From an uncultured Bacilli bacterium (GTDB taxonomy: Bacteria > Bacillota_I > Bacilli_A > ML615J-28 > CAG-698): a stretch of 64,000 bases of DNA. Positions 37,166 to 45,293 of the stretch are shown here, in pieces. Where the stretch lies: assembly GCA_934096585.1 (NCBI GenBank), contig CAKOMG010000005.1, positions 113,305 through 177,304 of the forward strand. The letters run 5' to 3'. How positions within the stretch are numbered: position 1 is the first letter of the stretch; each line of letters starts with the position of its first letter. The notes beneath the pieces are model-generated. The model saw nothing but the letters and a program-made list of their open reading frames with translations, did not search any database and was not told the DNA's origin. The position numbers were made by a program, and so were the translations under genes.

Positions 37166-37654
37166 TTATTCATTTTTTTCAGCAACAGCTTTGATAACAC
37201 AAGCCATATTGCGAATAGGTGCTTGTAAAACACTTAATAACATAGATAACATACCATTCTTGTCTGGTAATGTTGCAACAACTTTTAATTCATCTAATGG
37301 TAATACTTTTCCTTCAACTACACCAGCTTTAATTTTAAGCTTATCGTTTGTTTTTGCATAACCATATACAATTTTAGATGCACTAGTTGCATCTTTTGAG
37401 AAAGCTACAGCAGATGGTCCTTTAAGAGCTTCTTCTAAACCATTATAACCGCATTTTTCAGATGCACGTCTGATAATATTATTTTTAATTACATGCATTT
37501 CACAACCACTTGCGTATAATTGTTTACGTAAAGCCATTGTTTCTGCAACAGTTAAACCTATGCAATCAACAACTACAGCTGATTGAGATTCTTGGAATTT
37601 AGCAGTAACTTCATCAACATGTGCAATCTTTGCTTTTAAAGTAGCTTCTTTCAT
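37166..37654 (-). CDS. rplJ: 50S ribosomal protein L10
   Basis: L10 anchors L7/L12 dimers to 23S rRNA and represses its own operon by binding the leader. The 162-residue protein has SAVVVDCIGLTVAETMALRKQL, MHVIKNNIIRRA and the stalk-binding C-terminal helix ending NMACVIKAVAEKNE. An AAGGAGGTG site lies before the ATG. The long leader upstream has the expected attenuator. Confidence 0.97.
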   Translation of the reverse strand: MKEATLKAKIAHVDEVTAKFQESQSAVVVDCIGLTVAETMALRKQLYASGCEMHVIKNNIIRRASEKCGYNGLEEALKGPSAVAFSKDATSASKIVYGYAKTNDKLKIKAGVVEGKVLPLDELKVVATLPDKNGMLSMLLSVLQAPIRNMACVIKAVAEKNE

Positions 37655-37679
37655 TCTTACACCTCCTTAATAAATAAGA

Positions 37680-37845
37680 ATAAGATATAATATCTTAAAC
37701 AAAAAACCTCTTAACGTGCGTATGAAACCGTAGGTTAAGAGGATAGAGTCTAACTCATTTTTTTAACCTCGGTAGGATTTTTAAGCATAGCCCCTACTGT
37801 CTACGGCATATAATCTATAAACTATTTTTATATGGTACTATTTTT
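37680..37845 (-). ncRNA. Ribosomal protein L10 leader of rplJL
   Basis: This roughly 165-base leader contains two mutually related elements on the minus strand. A 5' part holds GCCGTAGACAGTAGGGGC and ATCCTACCGAGGTTAAAAAAATG. A 3' hairpin CCTCTTAAC...GTTAAGAGG is followed by six T. The GGTTAA and CCTCTTAACCTACGG pieces can pair alternatively, as in L10 leaders of Firmicutes, where L10-L12 binding favours termination. The assignment rests on position and structure. Confidence 0.8.
37707..37742 (-). terminator. Attenuator terminator in the L10 leader
   Basis: CCTCTTAAC and GTTAAGAGG form a 9-bp stem with an 18-base loop, followed by TTTTTTG on the minus strand, 50 bases before the rplJ start. 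Confidence 0.85.
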
Positions 37846-37875
37846 TAAAATGAATTTTCAACTATTTTTCAGGGT

Positions 37876-38565
37876 TTACATAGTTGCTGGATCAATTTTG
37901 ATTCCAGGACCCATTGTAGTAGCGATTGAAATATTTTTAACATAAACACCTTTAACAGTTGTAGGTTTTGCTCTCATCAAAACATTGTTAATTGTTCTGA
38001 TATTTTCAGCAAGTTTATTAGCATCAAATGATGCTTTTCCACAAATTGTTGCGATATTTCCTGCTTTATCAACACGATATTCAACCTTACCAGCTTTGAT
38101 TTCTTCTACAGCTTTTTTGATATCCATAGTTACTGTACCAGTTTTTGCATTTGGCATTAAACCTTTAGGTCCTAAGATTTTACCAATCTTACCTAATTCA
38201 CCCATAACATCTGGTGTAGCAACGATGATGTCAAAATCAAACCATCCACCTTTAATTTTTTCGATGTATTCTTGATCACCTACATAATCAGCGCCAGCTT
38301 CTTCAGCTTCTTTTGCTTTTGGTCCCTTAGTTAAAACTAAAACTTTTCTTGTTTTACCAGTTCCATTAGGTAATACAATTGCTCCACGTAAGTTTTGTTC
38401 AGCTTTACGTGAGTCTAAGTTTAAGCGAAAAACAAGTTCAACTGTAGCATCAAATTTAGTTGTTGCTGTTTTTTTAACTAATTCAACAGCTTCTTCTAAA
38501 CTATATTTTTTTGTTGAGTCAACAAGTTTTGCAACTTCTTGATATTTCTTTCCTAATTTTGCCAT
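37876..38565 (-). CDS. rplA: 50S ribosomal protein L1
   Basis: L1 forms the mobile L1 stalk near the E site and is an mRNA-binding autorepressor in many bacteria. The 229-residue protein has [55 protein letters not shown] and [13 protein letters not shown]. Everything is canonical. It has an AAGGAGG site. A 63-base structured element precedes it in the rplK-rplA intergenic gap and may be its own binding site. Confidence 0.98.
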   Translation of the reverse strand: MAKLGKKYQEVAKLVDSTKKYSLEEAVELVKKTATTKFDATVELVFRLNLDSRKAEQNLRGAIVLPNGTGKTRKVLVLTKGPKAKEAEEAGADYVGDQEYIEKIKGGWFDFDIIVATPDVMGELGKIGKILGPKGLMPNAKTGTVTMDIKKAVEEIKAGKVEYRVDKAGNIATICGKASFDANKLAENIRTINNVLMRAKPTTVKGVYVKNISIATTMGPGIKIDPATM

Positions 38566-38584
38566 TTGTTTTCCTCCTTTGTGG

Positions 38585-38647
38585 TCTAACGGATATTCCT
38601 CCCACTGCTTAAGCCCAATTGCCTAAACACTTTTGTGAATCGTTAGA
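38585..38647 (-). promoter_or_regulatory. Structured element before rplA, candidate L1 autoregulatory site
   Basis: TCTAACG (minus strand, 38647-38641) pairs with CGTTAGA (38591-38585), closing a 63-base element that contains GCTTAAGCAGTGGGAGGAATATC. Purine-rich GUGGGAG-type internal loops are typical of L1-binding sites in rRNA and mRNA. It lies directly upstream of the rplA ribosome-binding site. The L1 assignment is inference. Confidence 0.55.
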
Positions 38648-38654
38648 AAATTAA

Positions 38655-39083
38655 TTAGTCTTCAACAACGATTCCCATATTTCTTGCAGTTCCTTCAATA
38701 ATCTTCATTCCATGTTCAACAGTATAAGCATTTAAGTCAGGTAATTTAGTTTCCGCAATTTCTCTGATTTTGTCTCTCTTAATTGTTGCCACTTTAGTTT
38801 TTAAAGCATTTGATGAACCGCTTTGAATACCAGCAGCTTTCTTTAACATATCTGATGCTGGTGGAGTCTTTGTTATAAAAGTAAAAGAACGATCTTCATA
38901 TACAGTAATAACTACAGGAACTACCCATCCTGCCATTTCTTTTGTTGCTTCATTAAATTGAAGAACAAATTGTTGACCATTAACACCAGCTTGTCCTAAT
39001 GCAGGTCCTACAGGTGGAGCCATTGTAGCCTTTGCTGCTTGAATTTGTAATTTAATTACTTTTGTTATTTTTTTTGCAGCCAC
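38655..39083 (-). CDS. rplK: 50S ribosomal protein L11
   Basis: L11 binds the GTPase-associated centre of 23S rRNA. The 142-residue protein has [24 protein letters not shown] (thiostrepton-site region), FITKTPPAS and a C-terminal helix ending GTARNMGI. The longest frame opens with a GTG inside the AGGAGGTG ribosome-binding site. The next in-frame GTG at 39083 (start MAAKKITK) has 8-base spacing and is chosen. It is the first gene of rplK-rplA. Confidence 0.97.
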   Translation of the reverse strand: MAAKKITKVIKLQIQAAKATMAPPVGPALGQAGVNGQQFVLQFNEATKEMAGWVVPVVITVYEDRSFTFITKTPPASDMLKKAAGIQSGSSNALKTKVATIKRDKIREIAETKLPDLNAYTVEHGMKIIEGTARNMGIVVED

Positions 39084-39107
39084 GAGACACACCTCCTTTT
39101 TGTCCGT

Positions 39108-39171
39108 GCGTGGTACTTACGAGTTTTATACTCTTCCACTAATAAAAATAGTACGTGAGATTTATGCACGC
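39108..39171 (-). promoter_or_regulatory. Structured leader of rplK
   Basis: In the leader between promoter and rplK, GCGTG/CACGC and GTACT/AGTAC pair to close a 64-base element with an AGTGGAAGAG internal segment. It resembles the element before rplA in size and in the AGTGG(A/G)AG core, so both may bind the same protein. No terminator is seen. Confidence 0.5.
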
Positions 39172-39177
39172 TATATT

Positions 39178-39206
39178 ATTATACTATTTTTTAATGATTT
39201 TGTCAA
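39178..39206 (-). promoter_or_regulatory. Promoter of rplK-rplA
   Basis: Perfect consensus on the minus strand: TTGACA (39206-39201), 17 bases, TATAAT (39183-39178). Confidence 0.92.
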
Positions 39207-39232
39207 GATATCAATTCTAAAAAAATAAACAA

Positions 39233-39257
39233 AAAAAGTGCCCTTAAGACACTTTTT
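39233..39257 (-). terminator. Terminator after nusG
   Basis: AAAAAGTG/CACTTTTT with a 9-base loop is followed by seven T on the minus strand. The nusG stop codon is in the loop. Confidence 0.85.
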
Positions 39258-39783
39258 TAATCTCATCAAATTGAAATTCTGCAGGTGTTGGTCTACCAAA
39301 GAAATCAACCAGAACTTTAACATTTTTCTTTTCTAAATCTATACTATCGATAGTTCCAAATTGACCAGTAAATGTACCTTGTACAACTTCCACTTTATCG
39401 CCAACTTGACATTCAAATGGTTTTTCTTTTACCATTCCACACATTTTTAGAATTGGTAACATTTCTTCATCAGGAATGGGAACAGGTTTTGCTCCACCAC
39501 CACTTGATCCTAAGAAACCAGTAACCATTGGCGTATTTCTAACCATGAACCATGTTTCATCAGTAACTATCATATCAACAAATACATATCCAGAAAATGG
39601 TTTTTCAACTACTTCTTTTGATTCTCCATTTTTCTTTTTTTCTAGTTTCTTTTCTTCAGGAACTAAAACATTAAAAATGTAATCTTGCATATTCATTGAA
39701 GCAATACGTCTTTCAATATTCTTCTTTACAGCATTTTCCATTCCTGAATAAGTTTGAACACTATACCATGCTCTTTCTTCCAT
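39244..39783 (-). CDS. nusG: Transcription termination/antitermination factor NusG
   Basis: NusG binds RNA polymerase and modulates pausing, termination and transcription-translation coupling. The 179-residue protein has the NGN domain (WYSVQTYSGMENAVKKNIERR, FSGYVFVDMIVTDETWFMVRNTPMVTGFLG) and the C-terminal KOW domain (GDKVEVVQGTFTGQFGTIDSID). It starts at a TAATG overlap with secE, so the two are coupled. Confidence 0.97.
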   Translation of the reverse strand: MEERAWYSVQTYSGMENAVKKNIERRIASMNMQDYIFNVLVPEEKKLEKKKNGESKEVVEKPFSGYVFVDMIVTDETWFMVRNTPMVTGFLGSSGGGAKPVPIPDEEMLPILKMCGMVKEKPFECQVGDKVEVVQGTFTGQFGTIDSIDLEKKNVKVLVDFFGRPTPAEFQFDEIKKVS

Positions 39784-40241
39784 TATTTACTCCAACTAAG
39801 TATCCACTTAACTAATGGGCTTAATCCAGAATCAACTAACGCAAAGAAAGCAACAAATATTATAACAAATATAAATGTACATAATGTATTTTCTAACATA
39901 GTTTTTTGATTAGGCCATGAGATTCTTTTCATTTCATAAACTGATGGTTTATAGTAAGGCCATACTGATAATACAATAGAAAATGCACCTAAAACAATTA
40001 AAATCCATGCGAACAATTCTCTAAAATATGAAATTAAGAAAACACCATCAGTAATTGTTTTTGCTTCTGGAATACATAGACCTGGATCTGATGGAGTTCC
40101 ACCAGCTTTAATATTTACTTCAACTAAAATTCCTAATACTAAAGCTATAACAGCAAGTATTAGTAAGATCAAACCTTCATATTTATAATCTTTTGTAAAA
40201 ACCTCGACTAAACGATTTTTCTTTTCTTTTTGCTCTGCCAT
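39783..40241 (-). CDS. secE: Preprotein translocase subunit SecE, long three-helix form
   Basis: SecE stabilises the SecYEG channel. The conserved C-terminal part is YEMKRISWPNQKTMLENTL followed by one transmembrane helix. Unlike the roughly 60-residue single-helix SecE of Bacillus, this protein has 152 residues and two extra N-terminal hydrophobic segments (LILLILAVIALVLGILVEV and LFAWILIVLGAFSIVLSVW). The three-helix topology recalls proteobacterial SecE, although the added helices are not obviously related. It sits in the conserved rpmG-secE-nusG order and has an AGGAGG site. Confidence 0.92.
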   Translation of the reverse strand: MAEQKEKKNRLVEVFTKDYKYEGLILLILAVIALVLGILVEVNIKAGGTPSDPGLCIPEAKTITDGVFLISYFRELFAWILIVLGAFSIVLSVWPYYKPSVYEMKRISWPNQKTMLENTLCTFIFVIIFVAFFALVDSGLSPLVKWILSWSK

Positions 40242-40253
40242 TTTTAATTCCTC

Positions 40254-40403
40254 CTATTTGGTTTCCTTGTGAACAGTATGTTTATTACATCTTTTACAAA
40301 ACTTTTTAATAACCATTCTTTGAGGGTTATTTAATTTGTTTTTATCAATAGTATAGTTTCTCGATAAACATTCTTCACAAACTAAAATAACTTTTTCTCT
40401 CAT
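40254..40403 (-). CDS. rpmG: 50S ribosomal protein L33
   Basis: A 49-residue frame encodes L33: [18 protein letters not shown], then [20 protein letters not shown]. Both CxxC pairs (CEEC and CKRC) are present, so this is the zinc-binding form. It is too short for routine ORF lists but has an AAGGTGA site, its own promoter and the conserved position upstream of secE, whose ribosome-binding site overlaps its stop codon. Confidence 0.95.
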   Translation of the reverse strand: MREKVILVCEECLSRNYTIDKNKLNNPQRMVIKKFCKRCNKHTVHKETK

Positions 40404-40419
40404 AAAATCACCTTCTAAT

Positions 40420-40448
40420 ATTTTACCAAATTATTATCATTTTGTCAA
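40420..40448 (-). promoter_or_regulatory. Promoter of rpmG-secE-nusG
   Basis: On the minus strand: TTGACA (40448-40443), 17 bases ending TTTGG, TAAAAT (40425-40420). Confidence 0.8.
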
Positions 40449-40457
40449 TATCACTAA

Positions 40458-40973
40458 TTAATCATTTTTAATTTTTGTTTTAATTCTGCACAAACAATTG
40501 TATATCGATTTTATATCACATTGAAGTTTGATAGCAATTTCTTTAGGTCGGTAATTTCTATTTTTTAGTTTTAATACTTCTTTTTCAAATTCGCTTAAAC
40601 CATTTACTTTAAAATAATCATATTCATTGTAAGTAAAAGTGTTACTTTCATAAATAAAAGAATCATCTTCTCTTAAAACAACATTATAAAAATACATTTT
40701 TTCATTTCTTAAAATATTTGTAAATCTTCTTTGTAATAATAAATCAAAGTATTTATTAAATGTTTTATTGCAATACTCATTATAGCTACGAATAGCATTT
40801 GATAAAACAAATAATCCTTCTTGCATGAAATCTTCTCGACGATCAACTCTTATTTTAAAATCTGACATTCTTTTATTAATTAAGTTTTTATATTTACTAT
40901 AAAGTATACTTTCTGCTTCTTCATCAAATTCATTAATCATATATAACAATTCATAATCGTTATAATGATTCAT
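40458..40973 (-). CDS. SigH-like RNA polymerase sigma factor
   Basis: This 171-residue protein has the two-region layout of alternative sigma factors. Region 2 is NDYELLYMINEFDEEAESILYSKYKNLI and REDFMQEGLFVLSNAIRSYN. Region 4 is LSEFEKEVLKLKNRNYRPKEIAIKLQCDIKSIYNCLCRIKTKI. The DYELLYLI-type start and the position between rlmB and rpmG match SigH of Bacilli, which controls competence or sporulation genes there. Here its regulon is unknown. It lies 11 bases after rlmB, so it is probably part of the cysS-mrnC-rlmB transcript. It is a natural candidate reader of the non-standard promoters in this window. Confidence 0.85.
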   Translation of the reverse strand: MNHYNDYELLYMINEFDEEAESILYSKYKNLINKRMSDFKIRVDRREDFMQEGLFVLSNAIRSYNEYCNKTFNKYFDLLLQRRFTNILRNEKMYFYNVVLREDDSFIYESNTFTYNEYDYFKVNGLSEFEKEVLKLKNRNYRPKEIAIKLQCDIKSIYNCLCRIKTKIKND

Positions 40974-40984
40974 TAATTAGTCTC

Positions 40985-41695
40985 CTATTTTCGATACTTT
41001 AAAATTTCGTATATGAGAATACTGCAAGATACTGATGCATTCAAAGAATTGACATGACCAACCATTGGTATTTTTATTAGATAGTCACAATTATCTATGA
41101 CAAGTCTAGATATTCCTTTTCCTTCACTGCCTATAATTAAACAAGTAGGCATATCATATTTCACATCTGTATACATAACACTATCATTTCGTGCTTCAGC
41201 ACCAACAATCCAATATCCCATTTTTTTTAAATATTTAATTGTATTAGTTAAATTAGTAACTTCCGCAACTTTCACATATTCAATAGCTCCAGTTGAAACT
41301 TTAGCAACCGTTTGTGTAAGTCCTACACATCTATTTTTTGCAATTATGACGCCATCAACCCCACCAGCATCACATGTTCTTAAAATTGCCCCTAAATTAT
41401 GTGGATCTTCAATTCCATCTAACATAACAATAAGAGGATATGTTTTATGGGCATTTTCAATAATATCGTCAACTGTAGTATAAGAATATCCTTCAATTTC
41501 AAGTACAACGCCTTGATGATTTCCACTTACTAACTTATTTAAAAAGTTGTTATCTACAATCTCAAATTGAACATTATTATTCTTTGCAATTGTAATTAAT
41601 TCATTATTAGATTTTGTTGAAAAAAGTTTTATTGCTCTTTTTTTGTTATTTAACACTTCTCTTACTGTGTTTTTGCCATAAACATATTCTTTCAT
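40985..41695 (-). CDS. rlmB: 23S rRNA (guanosine-2'-O-)-methyltransferase RlmB, TrmH/SpoU family
   Basis: This enzyme methylates G2251 of 23S rRNA with SAM. The 236-residue SPOUT protein has an N-terminal L30e-like substrate domain (YVYGKNTVREVLNNK) and the knotted catalytic domain: VMLDGIEDPHNLGAILRTCDAGGVDGVI, LIIGSEGKGISRL and IPMVGHVNSLNASVSCSILIYE. It overlaps mrnC by an ATGA. The conserved order cysS-mrnC-rlmB supports RlmB over other TrmH paralogues. Confidence 0.95.
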   Translation of the reverse strand: MKEYVYGKNTVREVLNNKKRAIKLFSTKSNNELITIAKNNNVQFEIVDNNFLNKLVSGNHQGVVLEIEGYSYTTVDDIIENAHKTYPLIVMLDGIEDPHNLGAILRTCDAGGVDGVIIAKNRCVGLTQTVAKVSTGAIEYVKVAEVTNLTNTIKYLKKMGYWIVGAEARNDSVMYTDVKYDMPTCLIIGSEGKGISRLVIDNCDYLIKIPMVGHVNSLNASVSCSILIYEILKYRK

Positions 41696-42078
41696 TTTAT
41701 TTCCTTTTCGTTCGTTTCTTCAATAATTTTTATTGCTTTTCTTATTATATATTCTAAACGCTCATAATCTTGTTTTAAATAAAGAAAACCTATAATTGCT
41801 TCAAACCCAGATGCATAAACATACTCCACACTTTTATTTTTATAATTATAGTTTCTTCCTCTTTTAAAAATATTTTGTTCTTCATTTGTCAATTCATTCT
41901 CTATAGTTTTTATAATTAAATATTGACTATCACGGCTAACATATTCAACACATTTATTATGCAATTCCCATAATTTTGTAATACCCTTATCTAAAACATG
42001 GTTTCGTATTTGCAATTCATAATAAGCATCGCCAATAAAAGCTAAATCAGCACCTGTTAATAAATTTATATCAGTCAT
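41692..42078 (-). CDS. mrnC: Mini-ribonuclease III
   Basis: Mini-III is an RNase III catalytic domain without a double-stranded RNA-binding domain; it matures 23S rRNA ends in Firmicutes. The 128 residues include LAFIGDAYYELQIRNHVL, the acidic catalytic region, and EYVYASGFEAIIGFLYL. It starts at the last base of the cysS stop (TAATG) and ends with a TGA overlapping rlmB, giving direct evidence that UGA is a stop codon here. Confidence 0.93.
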   Translation of the reverse strand: MTDINLLTGADLAFIGDAYYELQIRNHVLDKGITKLWELHNKCVEYVSRDSQYLIIKTIENELTNEEQNIFKRGRNYNYKNKSVEYVYASGFEAIIGFLYLKQDYERLEYIIRKAIKIIEETNEKEIK

Positions 42079-43433
42079 TATAGTTTAATGCCTTTATCTT
42101 GAATTTCTTTTCTTAATTTGTCTGCTAATTCAAAATTCTTTTCATTTCTTGCACTTTGCCATTTTTGAACCAAGGCTAAATCATCATCATTAAGTGGCTC
42201 AACAATTGTATCAATTCCAAGCACCCACATTTCCTCATCTAATAACGTTAATAACTCTAAAGCAAAATTCTCATCAATTTCTTTTTGCCTTATTAAATTA
42301 TTAATTAGTTTCACAGTCTTAATAATTGTTGTTATAGCATTAGCAGTATTAAAATCATTACTCATTGCATCAATAAATTCTTGCTTAATATTTAACAATT
42401 CTTCATTTTTAATACCCACTTTGTTATAAAGAACATTTTTTTCAATTTGTAATTTACGAATCAATCCGAGTTTTGCACTTACCATTTTTTCATAATCAGT
42501 TTTTGATTGATTCAATAATGCTTCTTTGTAAGATAATGGTTGACGATATGGAACACTAAGAATTAATAAGCGATAAGGACCAAATCCTATTTCTTTCACT
42601 AGTTCTTTAGCCATAATGACATTTCCTAACGATTTACTCATCTTTTCTCCATTTAAATCAATTCTACCATTATGCATCCAATATTTAGCTAAATAGTTAT
42701 CAAAAGCTACAGTTGATTGAGCTATTTCATTTTCATGATGTGGAAACTTCAAATCACTTCCACCACCATGAATATCAATTTCGCCTTTAAAAATATCATG
42801 TATCATTACAACACATTCCGTGTGCCAGCCAGGTCTACCTTCGCCCCATGGTGAATTCCATTTTTTTCCTACTGTCGTTTCCTTCCAGAGATTAAAATCA
42901 CAAGGATTGTGCTTTTTTTCATTTTCTTCAATTCTAGCGCCATTAATTAAATTGTCAATTGATTGACCACTTAAAATACCATAATTTTTAGCTTTTGTCA
43001 CATCAAAATACACATCATGATCAACTACGTAAGCTCCTCCTTTTTTCACAAGCAATTCAATAAATTCAATTATTTTATCCATTGTTTCTGTTACTTTAGG
43101 ATTCCTATAATGAGGTAAACAATTTAGTAATTGATACGTTTCAAGAATAGATTTAATATATCTTTCTGAAATTACACTTTCATCAACACCTTCTTGCTCT
43201 GCTTTTTTAATGATTTTATCATCAATATCTGTAAAATTAGATACTAATTTAACATTATATCCCATATATTTAAAAAATCTTGAAACTACATCAAAGAAAA
43301 TTATTGGTCTTGAATTGCCAATATGCATATCGTTATATACAGTTGATCCACAAACATACATTGACACTTCTTTTTCTTTAATAGGTTCGAATAATTCAAC
43401 TTGATTTGTAAAGGAATTATATAATTTTATCAT
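42078..43433 (-). CDS. cysS: Cysteinyl-tRNA synthetase
   Basis: This class I synthetase charges tRNA-Cys. The 451-residue protein has the HIGH-like motif MHIGNSRP, the zinc ligands (CGSTVYN, WHTECVVM, HHENE) and the KMSKS motif as GEKMSKSLGN. A C-terminal helical anticodon-binding part follows. It has a GAGGTATATT site; a TGGTATAAT extended -10 lies about 30 bases upstream. It begins the conserved cysS-mrnC-rlmB-sigH run. Confidence 0.97.
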   Translation of the reverse strand: MIKLYNSFTNQVELFEPIKEKEVSMYVCGSTVYNDMHIGNSRPIIFFDVVSRFFKYMGYNVKLVSNFTDIDDKIIKKAEQEGVDESVISERYIKSILETYQLLNCLPHYRNPKVTETMDKIIEFIELLVKKGGAYVVDHDVYFDVTKAKNYGILSGQSIDNLINGARIEENEKKHNPCDFNLWKETTVGKKWNSPWGEGRPGWHTECVVMIHDIFKGEIDIHGGGSDLKFPHHENEIAQSTVAFDNYLAKYWMHNGRIDLNGEKMSKSLGNVIMAKELVKEIGFGPYRLLILSVPYRQPLSYKEALLNQSKTDYEKMVSAKLGLIRKLQIEKNVLYNKVGIKNEELLNIKQEFIDAMSNDFNTANAITTIIKTVKLINNLIRQKEIDENFALELLTLLDEEMWVLGIDTIVEPLNDDDLALVQKWQSARNEKNFELADKLRKEIQDKGIKL

Positions 43434-43478
43434 AATATACCTCGTTTCATATTTAAATTATACCATAAATTAAAAAAA

Positions 43479-43521
43479 ATATCTACTTAATTAAATAATA
43501 ATATTTAAATAAATAGATATT
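43479..43521 (-). terminator. Terminator after the ABC exporter operon
   Basis: AATATCTA/TAGATATT with an A+T-rich inner stem is followed by eight T on the minus strand. Confidence 0.7.
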
Positions 43522-43526
43522 AATTG

Positions 43527-45284
43527 TTATGCTTGTTCAAATTGACTATTATATAGCGTTGAATAGAATCCTTGTTTTTTCATTAATTCTAAATGATTGC
43601 CTTTTTCAATAATATCGCCATCTTTCATAACCAATATTAAATCCGCATTTTTTATAGTCGACAAGCGATGTGCAATTACAAAACTAGTTCTTCCTTTTGT
43701 TAAATCATCCATTGCTTTTTGAATAATAACTTCTGTTCTTGTATCAACATTTGAAGTGGCTTCATCAAGAATTAGCATTGGGGAATTTTGAAGCATTGCT
43801 CGTGCAATTGTTAATAACTGCCTTTGACCAGTGGAAATAGTTGTAGCTTCGGATAAAACAGTATCCAACCCATGTGGAAGTGTATGAATAAATTTATCCA
43901 GTCCACAAGCTTTACATACTTCTTCTAATCGTTCATCACTAATATTATCCATATTATACACAAGATTTTCTCTCACAGTCCCTTCAAAAATCCAAGTATC
44001 TTGAAGAACCATTGAAAATAAGTCATGAACATTTTCTCTTTTTAATTGATCAGTTGGAATTCCATCAATTTTAATGCTTCCACTATTAATTTCAAAAAAT
44101 CGCATTAATAAATTAACTATAGTTGTTTTGCCAGCTCCAGTCGGCCCAACAATCGCCACCTTTTCACCTGCTTTGACATCAACAGAAAAATCATTAATTA
44201 TAGTTTTATCAGGATTATCAGGATAGCTAAAGTGAACATGTTCAAAACTTACATTACCTCTAGGATTGTTTAGTACTTTTGTTTTGTTAGTTTCATCAGG
44301 TAATTCTTCATTGCCAAGAAAATCAAAAATGCGATGCGCTGAGGCAGATGCTGTTTGTAAATTTGTTAAGCCTTGAGCTATTTGTGTTAATGGCGATGTA
44401 AATAATCGAACATATAAAATAAATGAAACAATAACACCAAATTCTATAAAACCATTTATAGCAAAAATTGATCCGAACACACATACTGCTACATATGAAA
44501 TATTTCCAATGATATTCATTAATGGTTGCATAACCCCTGATAAAAATTGCGACTTCCAGTTAGCATTGTAAACATTAATATTTAATTTATCAAAAGTGTT
44601 TTTTACTTTAGCAGTAGCTCTATTTATTTTAATAACATCGTGGCCTGAATAAGTTTCTTCAATATAGCCATTAAGTTCTCCTAAACATCTTTGTCTATCA
44701 ACAAAATATTTTTGTGACTTCTTCATTATAATAATTAAAATAATCATTCCTATAATCGTTATTCCTAAAGAAATTAGTGTCAAGCGCCATTCAGTAATAA
44801 ACATCATTGTCAAACAGCCAAAAAACTGTGTTATAGCACTAATAATTGTTGGGAGACTATTTGTTAAACCTTGTTGAAGTGTGGAAACATCATTGGTAAT
44901 CAAACTTAAAATATCTCCTTGAGAAGTCATATTAAAGTATTTTTGGGGAACTTTATTAATCTTTTCTGACAAATCTGAGCGCATTTTATAAGACATCTTT
45001 AATGTAACAACTGACATTATATAATGTTGCAAAAAACTAAATATTGTACTCAATCCATAAAGTATCACTAAAGTAATACCAATTTTAGAAATTGCATCTA
45101 AATCAATCCCAACAATTAAACCATTAGAAATAATATTAGCAATCTTTCCAATTTTATCAGGACCAATAATTGTTATAATTGCACTACAAATAGCTAAAAA
45201 CAATGCTATTATAACAAATACTAAACTTTTCTTAATATAACTAGCACTTCTTTTAATTGCTTTTCCTATATTATTTTGTTTCAT
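43527..45284 (-). CDS. Heterodimeric ABC exporter subunit 2 (membrane + ATPase domains)
   Basis: This 585-residue half-transporter has about six transmembrane helices in residues 15-310 and a C-terminal nucleotide-binding domain: Walker A VGPTGAGKTT, signature ISTGQRQLL (Gly to Thr in LSGGQ), Walker B LILDEATSNVD with the catalytic Glu, and H-loop IAHRLSTI. It follows subunit 1 by 9 bases. Its site composition is complementary to that of subunit 1, as in TM287/288 or BmrCD-type multidrug exporters. It is controlled by the MarR gene upstream in the operon. Exported compounds are unknown; drugs, lipids or peptides are possible. Confidence 0.93.
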   Translation of the reverse strand: MKQNNIGKAIKRSASYIKKSLVFVIIALFLAICSAIITIIGPDKIGKIANIISNGLIVGIDLDAISKIGITLVILYGLSTIFSFLQHYIMSVVTLKMSYKMRSDLSEKINKVPQKYFNMTSQGDILSLITNDVSTLQQGLTNSLPTIISAITQFFGCLTMMFITEWRLTLISLGITIIGMIILIIIMKKSQKYFVDRQRCLGELNGYIEETYSGHDVIKINRATAKVKNTFDKLNINVYNANWKSQFLSGVMQPLMNIIGNISYVAVCVFGSIFAINGFIEFGVIVSFILYVRLFTSPLTQIAQGLTNLQTASASAHRIFDFLGNEELPDETNKTKVLNNPRGNVSFEHVHFSYPDNPDKTIINDFSVDVKAGEKVAIVGPTGAGKTTIVNLLMRFFEINSGSIKIDGIPTDQLKRENVHDLFSMVLQDTWIFEGTVRENLVYNMDNISDERLEEVCKACGLDKFIHTLPHGLDTVLSEATTISTGQRQLLTIARAMLQNSPMLILDEATSNVDTRTEVIIQKAMDDLTKGRTSFVIAHRLSTIKNADLILVMKDGDIIEKGNHLELMKKQGFYSTLYNSQFEQA

Positions 45285-45293
45285 ATTACACCT

